Positions 10,498 through 21,602 of a stretch of 64,000 nt of DNA are shown one piece after another; position 1 is the stretch's first letter; each line of letters starts with the position of its first letter. The DNA is from Branchiostoma floridae. Lineage: Eukaryota > Chordata > Leptocardii > Amphioxiformes > Branchiostomatidae. A program made the position numbers and the translations under genes. A model generated the notes under the pieces. The model searched no databases and had not been told where the DNA came from. It worked only from the letters and a program-made list of their open reading frames with translations. The stretch is taken from contig NC_049979.1 of assembly GCF_000003815.2 (NCBI RefSeq), positions 12,252,766-12,316,765 on the forward strand. The letters are read 5' to 3'.

Positions 10498-11752
10498 ATG
10501 GCTTCCGCAGCCGTCCGATTGAATAGGATCTCGGGATTTGTGCGGTTTCTGCTGTTCTGTGTGTTGGGAACGCCGCTTTTCTTGGTCTACTCCGTATTGG
10601 TAAGGACAGCATGCCTCCTCCCGCCCCTCAGACGACGAATTTTGTCTCTAATACAGACAAGAGTAGAAAGGGTGGCCCAAGGGAAGATGGTGACTCCTGA
10701 GCAGTGCTACCAGGGGTTGTACGACATGACAGGTCTGGCTGCGTTGAAAGGATTGATCTCCATGGAGCTGTCCTACCTGGAGGCTGAGGTGTTCGCGGGA
10801 GGCAAGGCCGCCGACCCCTTCCTGGTCAGGCTTGACGGGAGCTCCTGCCGGCTGCTGCAGTTCGCCCGGGCGGCCCGCCCTCTGGTCATCAGCTTCGGCA
10901 GCAACACCTGACAGCCGTTCCGGGCGAAGTTGGACATGGTCAAGCAGATCATGTCGGACTTCGCCGCCGTGGCCGACTTCGTGGTAGTGTACGTGGCCGA
11001 GGCGCACCCCACGGACGGCTGGGTTCAGAGGGGGAATATGGACATCAAGCAGCACCGGCGTCTGGAGGACAGACTGGCGGCGGCGGAGATGCTGGATCTG
11101 CACGACATCCCCTGTCCCATCCTGGTGGACACCATGGACAACGCCGCCGCGCGGGCCTACGCAGCGATGCCGGACAGGTGAGTTACCGTATGATGTTGAT
11201 CGTACGTCTATCACATTCAGAAGGTGCGCCTTATTGTGCGTTAAATGAAGTTTACCTTTTTGACAACGCCACAGGGAGGATGTTTCTTTTGGATGTGTTT
11301 CTTTTTAAATAGGTACGCTTGCGGTTCCAGCTGCTCATGCACAGTGAGATTCATTGTGGGTAATATATCAAAGGGGAAGGCCCCTGAGACTTAAGTAAAA
11401 CACATCTGGACATGTATAGAGCATTGTCGAGAGAAGAACTGTTTACAAGTTACTAGTTAGGGTCTCCTCGTTTGACGTATTACCCACAGTGCATCTCGCT
11501 GGGCATGCAATTTGGGAACAACGAACCGGTGCGTTGACGATTCAATTTTTTTAGATGTTTACAATGTTGGTTTCGTTGTCATCCATGGGGCCCGACATTT
11601 TTCTATTGTTTTTGATTTAACTTGTTCACTTTTATCTTGCCCGCAGATTGTACATCGTGTTGGACGGAGTGTGTGTCTACAAGGGCGCGCCGGGCCCGAT
11701 TCGCTACCACCCGGAGGAAGTCCGTGACTGGCTGCAGAAATTCTCTGGATAA
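10498..11752 (+). CDS. DIO: Iodothyronine deiodinase (selenoprotein, UGA = Sec)
   Basis: Two exons, 10498-11177 and 11647-11752, join AG|A in phase and encode 261 aa. Deiodinases remove iodine from thyroid hormones in membranes using selenocysteine in a thioredoxin-like fold. The protein starts with a membrane helix (FLLFCVLGTPLFLVYSVLV, about residues 18-36). The active site is FGSNT-U-QPF with an in-frame TGA at 10909-10911; the same frame then stays open through VVVYVAEAHPTDGWV, IPCPILVDTMDN and YKGAPGPIRYHPEEVRDWL, all family hallmarks. The real stop is TAA at 11750. Length matches vertebrate DIO1-3. Two differences: Asn two residues before Sec, where DIO1/DIO3 have Cys and DIO2 has Ala, and Gln after Sec where Pro is usual. 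A SECIS hairpin follows at 12139-12213. A tool that treats UGA as stop would split this gene. Confidence 0.93.
10909..10911 (+). other. DIO: Selenocysteine codon (UGA)
   Basis: TGA lies in frame between FGSNT and QPF of the deiodinase, at the position of the catalytic Sec of the family. Coding potential and homology continue without change of frame after it, and a SECIS is present downstream. Confidence 0.93.
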
Positions 11753-12138
11753 AGCAGAGAGGCAGGCTGTTTCTATTGGGCTTTGATGGGAAGATTTAAT
11801 GTCATCTGTTAGATCATCTGTGTCCAATACTTACACACATTAGGAAGATATTGTGGTAAGGTATATAAATAAATGAGCGGCAACAATTGTACAAGGTGCA
11901 TGTGCATGCTATGTGTAGTCGCATATGAAAACATGCAAGCCAACGTTTAGTTAAGTTGAACACATTGAAGGTACTCAATTTACAGTTCCTGTAGCAGTGG
12001 GGATACAAGACAGACCTTCATACTAATTATAAGCATCATGTACGGAATTGTACCCTCGAGATTTTGGAAGTCTTTCTGACAAATACTCAGATTCTAACTT
12101 AGTGAGGTTCTAACTAGAAGGGGAAGTCATGTCGGGTA

Positions 12139-12213
12139 CGTGGTGAGAGAGCATGATGGTCTCTCCGGAAACGCCTAGGGCGCTGGTGAGAACCTGAAAA
12201 CAAGGCCACCACG
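12139..12213 (+). promoter_or_regulatory. SECIS element, form 2, of the deiodinase mRNA
   Basis: The hairpin fits the eukaryotic SECIS plan throughout. Stem I: CGTGGTG (12139-12145) pairs with CACCACG (12207-12213). Core: ATGA at 12153-12156 opposite TGAA at 12195-12198 gives the non-Watson-Crick quartet. Helix II: 12158-12168 pairs with 12183-12194, with one bulged A and one U-U mismatch. Twelve bases after ATGA come the unpaired AAA (12169-12171), followed by an extra mini-stem CGCC/GGCG (12172-12182) with a 3-base loop, which is the form-2 feature. It lies about 390 nt after the stop codon, so the 3' UTR must extend past 12213. Confidence 0.88.
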
Positions 12214-12356
12214 GTTCAAATTGGCTTTGGGTCTTATTCCTCTATTACTCCGAGTTTATACAGCCCGGGACCAAAAAACGATTGGGTCCCCAAAGCGTGA
12301 TTTTTGGTTGACTATAAATGCCCTTTAATCGATCCGAACTGACATGAAAGGGATTT

Positions 12357-12840
12357 GAGAATGAATGAATGGATTTTATTGCTCAACAACCGCACAAGGT
12401 ACAATGTATGGTAACCAATAACAACTAATAGCTATATTATGAGACAACAGTACCACGAGGCTACATACAAAACAGCAAAATATCATCGATAACAGTACAG
12501 ATATTTATGAGTGATCTGGTCTCGCATTTGGAATACAGTATAAAGAAACTGACCTACGTATACGATATATGAGTTGAAAATGATAGCAGTATAAGAATAT
12601 AGGATGGCGCACAAACAGCATGTTTCTGTACCTGACAGCCTGTGATGTCTCGTTCACTTTGCAGAGATGTACAAAGGCTGGCAAAATCAAATAAAAGAAG
12701 AAAAAACTTCCAACTGTTTGCAGCAGTGCACAGGCTAGTCTGTGTAACGCAAACTCCGCTATCCGGAGCTTGTAGCCTCCTCCCCACGGAGGGAGTGGCA
12801 ATGTGGGACGGGCCCCGCGATTAAATCAGGCTGTGCACAT
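12357..12840 (-). mobile_element. Probable LINE 3' end or related dispersed repeat
   Basis: On the minus strand the block ends GAGCAATAAAATCC followed by (ATTC)n, which resembles CR1/L2-type LINE tails. A further segment (12750-12800) carries GGAGGAGGCTACAAGC, which looks like part of a dispersed repeat. No RT residues are visible; the right boundary is a guess. Confidence 0.35.
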
Positions 12841-12945
12841 GCATATAATGTTGTTGGCTCCATGTTACCACGACGGGATAAGTAATAAGCTGCAGGACGC
12901 AACCATTAGACATGCTGCCACATTCCTCCACTTAACCGTGCGTGC

Positions 12946-13017
12946 GCGCGTGTGTGTGTGTGTGTGCGTGCGCGCGCGTGTGTGTGTGTGTGTGTGTGTG
13001 TGCGTGCGTGCGCGCGG
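12946..13017. repeat. (GT)n/(GC)n microsatellite
   Basis: Alternating purine-pyrimidine run of GT with interspersed GC steps, followed at 13111-13140 by a GA/G-rich tract. Confidence 0.85.
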
Positions 13018-13250
13018 TCGGTCGGGCGTACGTGCGTTTGTTTACTTGTTTCGGAGATACAATTTTGTGCTCATCAAGGTAAACAAAGCATGTTATAATA
13101 AATATAACAGAGAGAGGGGGGTAGAGAGAGAGAGGGGGGGTCAGAGGGAGAAAATAGCTACGGTCCCCACGGGCACCCCAAGAAATGTGACTGAGGTACA
13201 GTTATTGATTTGTTATCACCATGGAATGTGTTCACTAAAGTATGCAAACG

Positions 13251-13348
13251 TAGCCTGGTATCCAGTCGTATCATAGCTCCCGAGACTCTTACGGAGAGGA
13301 CAGAAAAGACTCGGGATCTCAGGGTAATACGGCTGGATACCACGCTAG
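13251..13348. mobile_element. Short palindromic MITE (TAGCCTGGTATCCAG type)
   Basis: The left end TAGCCTGGTATCCAGTCGTA is mirrored by the right end; read on the minus strand the right end gives CTAGCGTGGTATCCAGCCGTA. Both arms continue into CTCCCGAGTCT / ATCCCGAGTCT. The element is about 98 bp and nearly all stem. Confidence 0.7.
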
Positions 13349-14292
13349 AATCAATCAGACACTAAGAGCAACTGTCAACATCAAAAAGTTTCACTGAATA
13401 TGCAGTATCGTCAAGATACTCCAGGTGAAAATACAGTATTTTTATTATCTTGCCAGGGTGTTGATAGTGGCAGGCCAGCCGAGTTTACCTCGAGCTCCGA
13501 CCGTGAGGTGACCGTTCATAACCTCTGAAGTATCGAGGTATTTTTGATGCCCCTGTGCTCATCAAAGGACCCAAAAATGATAGCTTTAAGTGTTAAAAAT
13601 ATATACCACACAAATTGACAACATTGACTCCCAAGCATTGAGTGGAATGAAGACCAAAAATAGAGCTGGAGACAGCCCTGAGCCAGAATCAAACCAAGTA
13701 TTCCTTCAACACGCAATTTTTCTATCTGGAACTATCAAAATCTGGCTGCTGCGTTGAAAACGAACCTCATGGTTTGGATTTCAAATAAATCTACCCACCC
13801 CCCACCCCCTGCACATCATGGTGTGGAAAATATAACTATGTCTTTCTATTGACTTTGGCGTGATACTGTGATATTTTGGTCAGTGATATTTACAGAAGAC
13901 TGTGAGCAAAACATAGCCACAAGGATGTAAGATGCAATCTTGTACCCCTTTGTTTGTAAAGTCGCAGAGAGAGATACTAATATCGCGGTCAAACAACTCA
14001 TGTGTCAGTTCGCGGAGATTTAACTTCGCGTCCCGACGACGAAACCACCGTCCCGACGAAAAAAGTCAGACCCCAAAGCCTTGTCTTGATAACGTGTGTT
14101 TGAAACACGTGGAGAGACACGTGACTGCAGCAATGAGTCGTAGGTTCCAGATAACCTATGTCGCTCCCCGTCTCTGTTCAGTGTTGGACGACAACAAGTA
14201 CGCATGTGCATAGCGTCCTTCGCCCTCATATAAAGAAGCCCGGCTTTTGACTTTGTCCAGCGAAATAAACTTTGTAATGTGCCTGTTATGTT

Positions 14293-14484
14293 GTCACCTT
14301 GACAAAACATATCCATCTAATGATGGATGTTTCTTCGCTTGTCTCATAATAGTCAACGTTATCCATCATGTGCACATCGCTATTGACTGTCACCTTGACA
14401 AAACATATCCATCTAATGATGGATGTTTCTTCGCTTGTCTCATGATAGTCAACGTTATTCATCATGCGCACATCGCTGTTGACT
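14293..14484. repeat. Tandem duplication, two 96-bp units
   Basis: The unit starting GTCACCTTGACAAAACATAT occurs at 14293-14388 and 14389-14484 with only a few differences. The period is a multiple of three, so a plus-strand frame stays open across both (32-residue repeat), but nothing else supports coding. Confidence 0.85.
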
Positions 14485-14970
14485 GTAAATTGTACAGAGC
14501 AACGTGACAGAGTAGACATCCTGGTTTGACGACCTCCACGAATCCTCTCGGCTACGGCTGGCGTTTTTGGTACTACAGTTTTTTTTATCATGATAGGCAG
14601 ACCTGGTTTCTTGCAACACTTGCAAACAGCAAGTCGTCAACTTAATGCAAAAGTGATATATTTTGCCAACTTTCCCTCTTCCCCAACATCAAAAACACAC
14701 GGTGGCTATCAGACAACAGAACATAATAGAAAACGGCATTATTCCAACAATACTCATAACCTAGGCCTGCCATTGAAACTATGGGAAGCCACATTTGTTG
14801 ATATGACGTAGCCTGATAATAGGTACCGATAAGGGAAGAAACTGATGACGTGGACCAATTGAAAGCATCCTAGAGTTAGGCTCATAACGGTTTGTGCCGG
14901 ACACCCCGACAGAGTTCCCGTCGTCAGTCGTCTCGTACTGACTGGTGAGAAGATCGTGAGCTGTGGTGGG

Positions 14971-15000
14971 CACGGCACGACACGACACGACACGACACGA
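14971..15000. repeat. (ACACG)n pentanucleotide repeat
   Basis: About six tandem CACGA/ACACG units. Confidence 0.8.
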
Positions 15001-15550
15001 CCTGACTGTGGTTTGGACAGACTGAACCGTGCTCTACCAGTGTTTGCTAGCGTTGTCAGACGGTAAGAAATGTTCTCAGTAAACTGCACATTGAAGTTGT
15101 ATACGTCATATTTTACATTGCTTTTGGAAAGTAAATTATTTCTCTTCGATATCATGATACCTGACACTGTTGTTTCTGCGACTGAACATTACATGCCAGA
15201 GTTTCCATTTTTCAATTATGTGGGAGCTTTGTATTGTATTAGACATCGCTTGTCTCCATCATAGTATCTGCAAACGGTATTTTAAGTTAGATAGGGGGAA
15301 TTAGATGAATACGGTTCATTTGACAACACATGTACACAGCCCTGTGTTGTACACGCATATAACTGTTGTTACAGATTTCAGCTGACACCTGAGTCTTCTT
15401 GATTCTTCGTTTTCTCTCCTTGTTGATAGTCGTTATTTTGATCCGTAACAGTAGAGTTACAGTTAAATTTGATGCTGCAAGACCTGATTCGTTGGTGGAC
15501 AATGCAGCATATATATATTTTCGTTGTTACACAGATTCGAACACGACAAA

Positions 15551-15856
15551 ATGCTGTGGAAACTTTTGCTGGCCACTTTGGTGATGTGCGTCGCCATCCG
15601 GGAGACGATCGGTCGTCCCGACCCAGGTCAAGGACCACCCGCTGGCCGAGGGCGACCCTTTTCTGGCCGAGGGCGACCCTTTCCAGGCCGAGGGCGACCT
15701 GATCGACCACCCGGCCAAGGTGATTGCAAAGTTTGTGTGTTTAATAACATGTCATTTCAGATTCGTTGCATTGATTTATACCTTAGCCTAGAAAGTAATG
15801 TTTAAGATGTCGCTTATATCTATGTGTGTGTGTGTGTGTGTGTACGTGTGTGTGTG

Positions 15857-15919
<63 letters not shown>

Positions 15920-18900
15920 GTGTGTGTGTGTGCGTGCCTGTGTGCGTGCGTGCGTGTGTGTGTGTTTGTGTGTGTGCGTGCGTGACTGTCGCCAATATAA
16001 CTGGAGAGGCTAGCTGTTGATGGATCCTGATAATATTTAGTACGTGGATAGGGCTCTGGAAGGGGAAGGTCCCCTTGCTGGGCGTGTCTGATACAGGATA
16101 TGCAAATATGCACTGTTGGGGAAAGTATCATGCCCGAAGCTTATTTTGTCGANNNNNNNNNNNNNNNNNNNNNNNNNNNNNNNNNNNNNNNNNNNNNNNN
16201 NNNNNNNNNNNNNNNNNNNNNNNNNNNNNNNNNNNNNNNNNNNNNNNNNNNNNNNNNNNNNTAGCAGCTGCGCATGACACGTTTTATTGTGAAAAAGTAT
16301 TGCTCGAAGGCTAATTGCAGTAGCCAAAAGGCTATGTTTAGGTATACGTGTTGACGTCAGTTGGTTTCTCAGGTGGAAACGATCATTTCAACATACAAAT
16401 CATGCATTATGAACGATGAAAATTCACATGTAACTATCTTTTTAAAGATGTTTCTGACACTCGATTTCCTTTAAATGTTTCTGTTAGTAGTGAACAAAAC
16501 TTAAGGCATTGCCATTGTTTTTTTTAGATTATAGAAATACTAGTTCAACTTCCTTGTGCTTGACAAATGTACCATTACCCATGTGATAGGAGACACAAGT
16601 ACATTTTAGAACTCGCTATGAAAAAAAAAAACTAATTCGCTGACGTTATTTCAGCTCGTAAGGGCTGCTGGTACAATGACGTCTTCATTCCGGTGGGGAA
16701 AAAGCACAAGGTGAGAGCTAAGACTGATACTTTTCTGCCAGAGTTGTCATAAGAGCGGACAGAGAAACAACGTTTATCAGAAGCAGACGAAATCAACTGT
16801 TTAATGTTTTCGGGTTGGTTTCCAAGTAGCCGGTTATAACGTTAGCTCTCCGAATTAAGGCACTCATCTTTTGAGTAGGTAGGCCATGTGGTAGTAGAGT
16901 TTACTTTCACACAACCAGTTAATCTTACCTGCTGACTTTTCGATGCCTGTCAGGCATCTTCTTCAGAACTTCTAACCGGAGTTCTGCTTGTCATCGCTAT
17001 ATGTAGCCGATGTAAGTGAACACTCAGATACACAAAATCTCAGAAACGACAGGCATCATGAGAGAGTAGACACTAGATCCGCGGTACTGACCACATTGCC
17101 AGGAATAACATTAACTGGGAAAGGGCCAAGGTAATTGACAGATAAGACAAAAGGCGTATTCGATTAAAAGAGCAGTCTGGATAAGGAAGTCAGACCCAAT
17201 TATGAACCGTGAAGGAGGAGGGGGAGGTTACAAACTTAGCCACGTTTGGAATTGTGTTTTCGCCGTAAAAGCGCCACCTATATCGGCTACATATAGGCCC
17301 TGAGGAGAAGATGTCTGACAGGCATCGAAACGTCAGCAGGTAAGGCTTCAAAAAGTGTTCCATTCACAACTGTCTCCCTTCTACAGCCGGACGACTGCAC
17401 GACCTGCACCTGTGAAGCCGCCGGAGCGGAACCGGAGTGTGTGGCCATTGCCTGCATAGCTTTGTACTGCCCCAACCCCGAGTACATCCCGGGACAGTGC
17501 TGTCCGGTCTGTCCACCCGGATGCATGTACGGGGACGTCTTCATCGCTGTGGGGACCACTTATCAGGTCAGTGGATCACATGTCCCAGATAGCCTGTGGC
17601 GTCCTCCGTCTAGAGCTGTTCATAGATGGTTCAAGGATCCTGATGTGAAATTTTATTTCACTGATGGACAATTAAAATCCAGTCCATATCTCTACAGTGT
17701 CTGTAGAATGAGAAGTTTGACACTCGACAGTTTGAGTACTGTATTAGTTCCCTATAAAGTTGGACTCAAAGTTTGATTACCTCTAGCGTTTTTTTTCATG
17801 ACTACAGCCGGATCCCTGCACGTGGTGTTCCTGTCAAGAAGACGGAGGAGAGGTGGCGTGCGCCGTCGTGGACTGCGCGCGTCCGCTGTGCCCCGAACCC
17901 GAGTACATCCCGGATCGGTGCTGCCCGGTCTGCCCACCCGGTTGCATGTACGGGGACGTCTTCATTGCTGTGGGAGACACTTATCAGGTCAGACCTGGAG
18001 CTGACAGAACTGTTAACTAAGAAAGATGGTAGTAAAAAAAGATACCTTGGCGAAGGCTTCACATAATTATAGATTGTGTAAATGGCGTGGTTTTCATTGT
18101 TTTCCTAGTTCACCTGTTCAATGACCAAATGTGCCAGATAGCCTGTGGTGTCCTCCGTCTCTGTGCAGGGGTAGTTGACTGGTCCTGATGTAAGAAACTA
18201 TTGTCATTGTGGGGAAATCTTTATCCCTGTGGGGACCACTCATCAGGTCAGACCTGGGACTGTTAGCTAAGAAATATGGTAGTAAAAAAAGATACCATGG
18301 CGATGGCTTCATATAAATTATGCAAATGGTGTGATTTTCATATTTCCCATTCATTGTTTTCTTCTTAAGTTCACTGGTGCATTAACATAATGTGGCAGAT
18401 AGCCCTGCGATTTCCCCGTCTCTGTGTAGGGGTGGTTGACTGATCCTGATGTAAGAAGTAATTGCTATTGCATATTAAAGACAGCCGACAGTTTGAGGGC
18501 TGTGTCAGTACCCTATAAAGCTAGACTTAAAGTTTGATTACCTCTAGTGTTTCATTCATGCCCCCCCCCCCCCCTCACCCTTTACAGCCAGATCCCTGGA
18601 CGTGGTGTACCTGTGATGCTCGACGGAGCAGAGCCGCTGTTTGCCGTCCAGGCCTGTGCCCTTCCGCTCTGTCCCGAACCCGAGTACATCCAGGATCGGT
18701 GCTGCCCGGTNNNNNNNNNNNNNNNNNNNNNNNNNNNNNNNNNNNNNNNNNNNNNNNNNNNNNNNNNNNNNNNNNNNNNNNNNNNNNNNNNNNNNNNNNN
18801 NNNNNNNNNNNNNNNNNNNNNNNNNNNNNNNNNNNNNNNNNNNNNNNNNNNNNNNNNNNNNNNNNNNNNNNNNNNNNNNNNNNNNNNNNNNNNNNNNNNN

Positions 18901-21556
18901 NNNNNNNNNNNNNNNNNNNNNNNNNNNNNNNNNNNNNNNNNNNNNNNNNNNNNNNNNNNNNNNNNNNNNNNNNNNNNNNNNNNNNNNNNNNNNNNNNNNN
19001 NNNNNNNNNNNNNNNNNNNNNNNNNNNNNNNNNNNNNNNNNNNATTAATCCCCCCCCCCCCCCCCCAACCCTCACTTAACAGCCGGATCCCTGCACGTGG
19101 TGTACCTGTGAAGCCGACGGAGCCGAACCGCAGTGTTTGGCCATTGCCTGCGCCTTTCCACTCTGTCCTGAACCCGAGTACATCCCGGATCAGTGCTGTC
19201 CGGTCTGCCCGCCCGGGTGCATGTACGGGGACGTCTTCATTGCTCCTGGAAACACTTATCAGGTCAGACCTGGGGCTGACAGAACTGTTAGCTAAGAAAG
19301 ATGGTACATGTAGTAAAAATGATACCTTGGCAATGGCTTCCCATGATTATAAATTGTGTACATGGCGTCGTTTTATTTTACATTCATTGTTTTCTTCTTT
19401 ATATTGATCAGAGTTCACCTGTACAATGTCCAAATGTGCCAGATAGCCTGTGGTGTCCTCCGTCTCTGTGCAGGGGTAGTTGACTGGTCCAGATGTAAGA
19501 AATTATTGTCATTGCGGGGAAATATTTATCTCATCAGGTCACTTCCCGGAACTGACAGAACTGTTAGCTAAGAAAGATGGTAGTAAAACAAAAATACCAT
19601 GGCGATGGTTTCCCTCACATAAATCATGCAACTGATGTGATTTTCATATGTTCCATTCATTGTTTTCTTTTTATTAAAGTTCACCGGTGCTCCAACTTTC
19701 AGATGGCCTGTGAAGTCCTTCGTTGTTTCAAGGGTCCTGATGTAAGAAGTCTTTTCATTGCCTCACAAAGACTGGGGCTGTACAATCAAGGGTCCTGTTC
19801 CCTATAAAGTTGGACTGAAAGTTTATAACTTCTAGTGTTTCATTCATATACCCCCCCCCCCCCCCTCTCCCGTGTACAGCCGGATCCCTGCACGTGGTGT
19901 TACTGTCCAGAAGACGGAGGACCGGTAGCGTGTGCCGTCGCGGACTGCGCCTTTCCACCCTGCTCCAACCTGGTGTACCTGCCGGATCAGTGCTGCCCTG
20001 TCTGCCAGGACATCGGCTGTCAGCACGCTGACGGCATCATCCTGCCGGGCGAAGATTACAAGGTGAGAGCAAGAACTGCCATCTGTCCATCGAACCAAAT
20101 CTGACTTCTTCAACCGCAGTGTAACTGTGAGTTTGCTTAACACGCAAACTTTAGAAGTCATAACGACCTTACATGTGCCGTCCATTACTCTTATTCAGTG
20201 TCACTAGGATGACGTCCATTCTAGTAATTTTGAGGAAGAGTGGTAGATGTCACTCGAAACGCCCGGAAGTAATTCTCCGTTTTTTTATCCAGTTGCAGAC
20301 ATTGAATTGTATTATAATGCCGACACAAATGAACCTTCAAGCTGAGTTTCAAAGCTGTCATTTAGAGGGTTGCAATTCATGATCCCTCATCATCAGCTGA
20401 GTTTTGGTTTGTTACCTGGATGTCTAACCTTCATCGACGTAGCTATGGGACTACCTCGTGGTCATAACGACAATGACGTTACACTAATGATGAAACGTCA
20501 CTTTATCCTCCAGCCGAATCCCTGTGAGGGGTGCACCTGTCCAGAAGCCGGACAGGACCCGTTGTGCTACGCGATGGCCTGCTTGGAACCGGACTGTGAG
20601 CAGCCCGTGCAGGTCGCAGGACAGTGCTGTCCAGTGTGTGACGGTTAGCTGGCTTTTATTTTATTTTATTCTATTCTATTCTATTCTATTCTATTCTATT
20701 CTATTCTATTCTATTCTATTCTATTCCATTCTATATTTTATTGTGGCAACATTATTTTTCCGCGAGCAAAGTAACACAATAAGGTTTCACTGAATTTTTA
20801 AAAAATTGTTTTTTTCATGGGTAGTTTTGGAAACAGACGTCGTGTAGGGATTGTCATAAAGGTGTATACATTGTTTGGTTTTTAGGAAGATGTTCCCACA
20901 TTTTAGAAAGACTCGAAAGCGTTTTGGTGATGAACTAAAATGTCATTTCAGCTCCGGACGGCTGTCTGCAAGACAACAACGTCATCATTCCCGTGGGAGC
21001 CGAGATTCCGGTGAGATCTACGACTGGCGTTTATCTATCAAAACTGTCATGGGGGTTTAGAAATTATCAGATATATCAAATAGAATCTGTTCTCAGTGTC
21101 GTGTGTGTGTGGGGGGGGGGGNNNNNNNNNNNNNNNNNNNNNNNNNNNNNNNNNNNNNNNNNNNNNNNNNNNNNNNNNNNNNNNNNNNNNNNNNNNNNNN
21201 NNNNNNNNNNNNNNNNNNNNNTTCTCCTGGCATACTACTAGTAATTGGCCAATCACTTTTCTGAAGTGTCAAGGTTTCATTTTGGTGGGAAAGGATGTGA
21301 AATAGTAGGCATTTTGATTTTTTGTTAGCGGAATAAAACTGAAAACGCAGTATATACGGTGTTTTCAAGCTGTAATATAGATTCTGACGTCTTCCGTTTG
21401 TACATCTTCAACCAATAGCAACAGGATCCCTGCGTGGTGTGTACGTGTCCCTTTGCCGGAGGGACTCCTACCTGCTCGATCATAGCCTGCCCGGCTGTGA
21501 GCTGCGACAACCCCGTACAGATCGCGGGGCAATGCTGCCCGCTCTGCAACATGTAG
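15551..21556 (+). CDS. Secreted tandem von Willebrand factor C (VWC) domain protein
   Basis: Exons seen: 15551-15719, 16655-16710, 17387-17566, 17808-17987, 18588->18710 (runs into a gap), 19083-19262, 19880-20062, 20514-20643, 20952-21010 and 21425-21556 (stop TAG). Exon 1 gives a signal peptide ([21 protein letters not shown]) and three 7-residue GRGRPF-type repeats. Each module has the VWC pattern: GC, then CxxCxC, then CCPVC (for example [16 protein letters not shown], then [16 protein letters not shown], then [11 protein letters not shown]). At least seven modules are visible; more may lie in the gap. VWC modules bind BMP/TGF-beta ligands in chordin, brorin and kielin-like proteins. The middle 180-bp exons share phase 0 ends and near-identical sequence, so they are recent tandem copies. 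The exon at 18588 is odd: one extra base after CTCD shifts frame and the first Cys is Trp; decay or a sequence error at the gap are both possible. Confidence 0.85.
15823..15985. repeat. (GT)n microsatellite in VWC intron 1
   Basis: About 160 bp of GT with GTGC interruptions. Frames on both strands are open only because of the low complexity. Confidence 0.9.
16153..16261. other. Assembly gap (109 N), VWC intron 1
   Basis: Run of N. It lies in an intron, so no known exon is lost, though its true size is uncertain. Confidence 0.95.
16905..17345. mobile_element. Inverted-repeat element in VWC intron 2
   Basis: The left arm (TTTCACACAACCAGTTAATC, then GATGCCTGTCAGGCATCTTC) is mirrored at the right by GAAGATGTCTGACAGGCATC and GTCAGCAGGTAAG. 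A related copy with both outer ends lies at 45501-45704; both share ACAAACTTAGCCACGTTTGG internally. The right end here stops about 42 bp before the acceptor of the next VWC exon and lacks the outermost part. Confidence 0.6.
18196..18320 (+). pseudogene. Remnant VWC exon end inside a VWC intron
   Basis: GTGGGGACCACT(C/T)ATCAGGTCAGACCTGG matches the 3' end and donor of the 180-bp VWC exons, followed by the same intron start (CTGTTAGCTAAGAAA). The upstream half of the exon is gone. A second remnant sits at about 19500-19640. These are traces of lost modules in the tandem array. Confidence 0.6.
18711..19043. other. Assembly gap (333 N) inside the VWC exon array
   Basis: The gap removes the rest of the VWC exon begun at 18588 and the following intron, and could hide one or more further modules. 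Confidence 0.95.
20654..20735. repeat. (TTCTA)n pentanucleotide repeat in a VWC intron
   Basis: About 16 units of TATTC/TTTTA starting just after the donor of the exon ending at 20643. Confidence 0.9.
21122..21221. other. Assembly gap (100 N), last VWC intron
   Basis: A run of exactly 100 N following a G-run, the conventional size for a gap of unknown length. Confidence 0.95.
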
Positions 21557-21602
21557 AATCAAGGCTCTGACAGAACCGGAAGAACCCAGTTTAGTTGTAT
21601 CG

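Larger units (their letters stand above)
13349..15550. other. Intergenic region upstream of the VWC gene
   Basis: Other than the 96-bp and pentanucleotide repeats listed, no coding signal is seen. A TATA-like run (CATATATATATTTTC) lies near 15508, about 40 bp before the VWC start codon, and could be core promoter. A motif TTCGCGGAGATTTAACTTCG (about 14007-14026) resembles part of the element at 40918-41127. Confidence 0.4.

Noticed and set aside
12181-12240. tRNA/SINE B box (GGTTCAAATTGGC) behind the deiodinase
   Set aside because: No A box at the right distance; the upstream bases form the SECIS stem instead.
14293-14484. CRISPR-like array
   Set aside because: Only two directly abutting units without spacers, in a eukaryotic context.
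14247-14591. Open frames with a 32-residue repeat
   Set aside because: The repeat comes from a 96-bp tandem duplication with a period divisible by three; no splice sites or family features support coding.
15783-16131. Long open frames on both strands over the GT tract
   Set aside because: They read as alternating Cys-Val or His-Thr and exist only because a dinucleotide repeat lacks stops.
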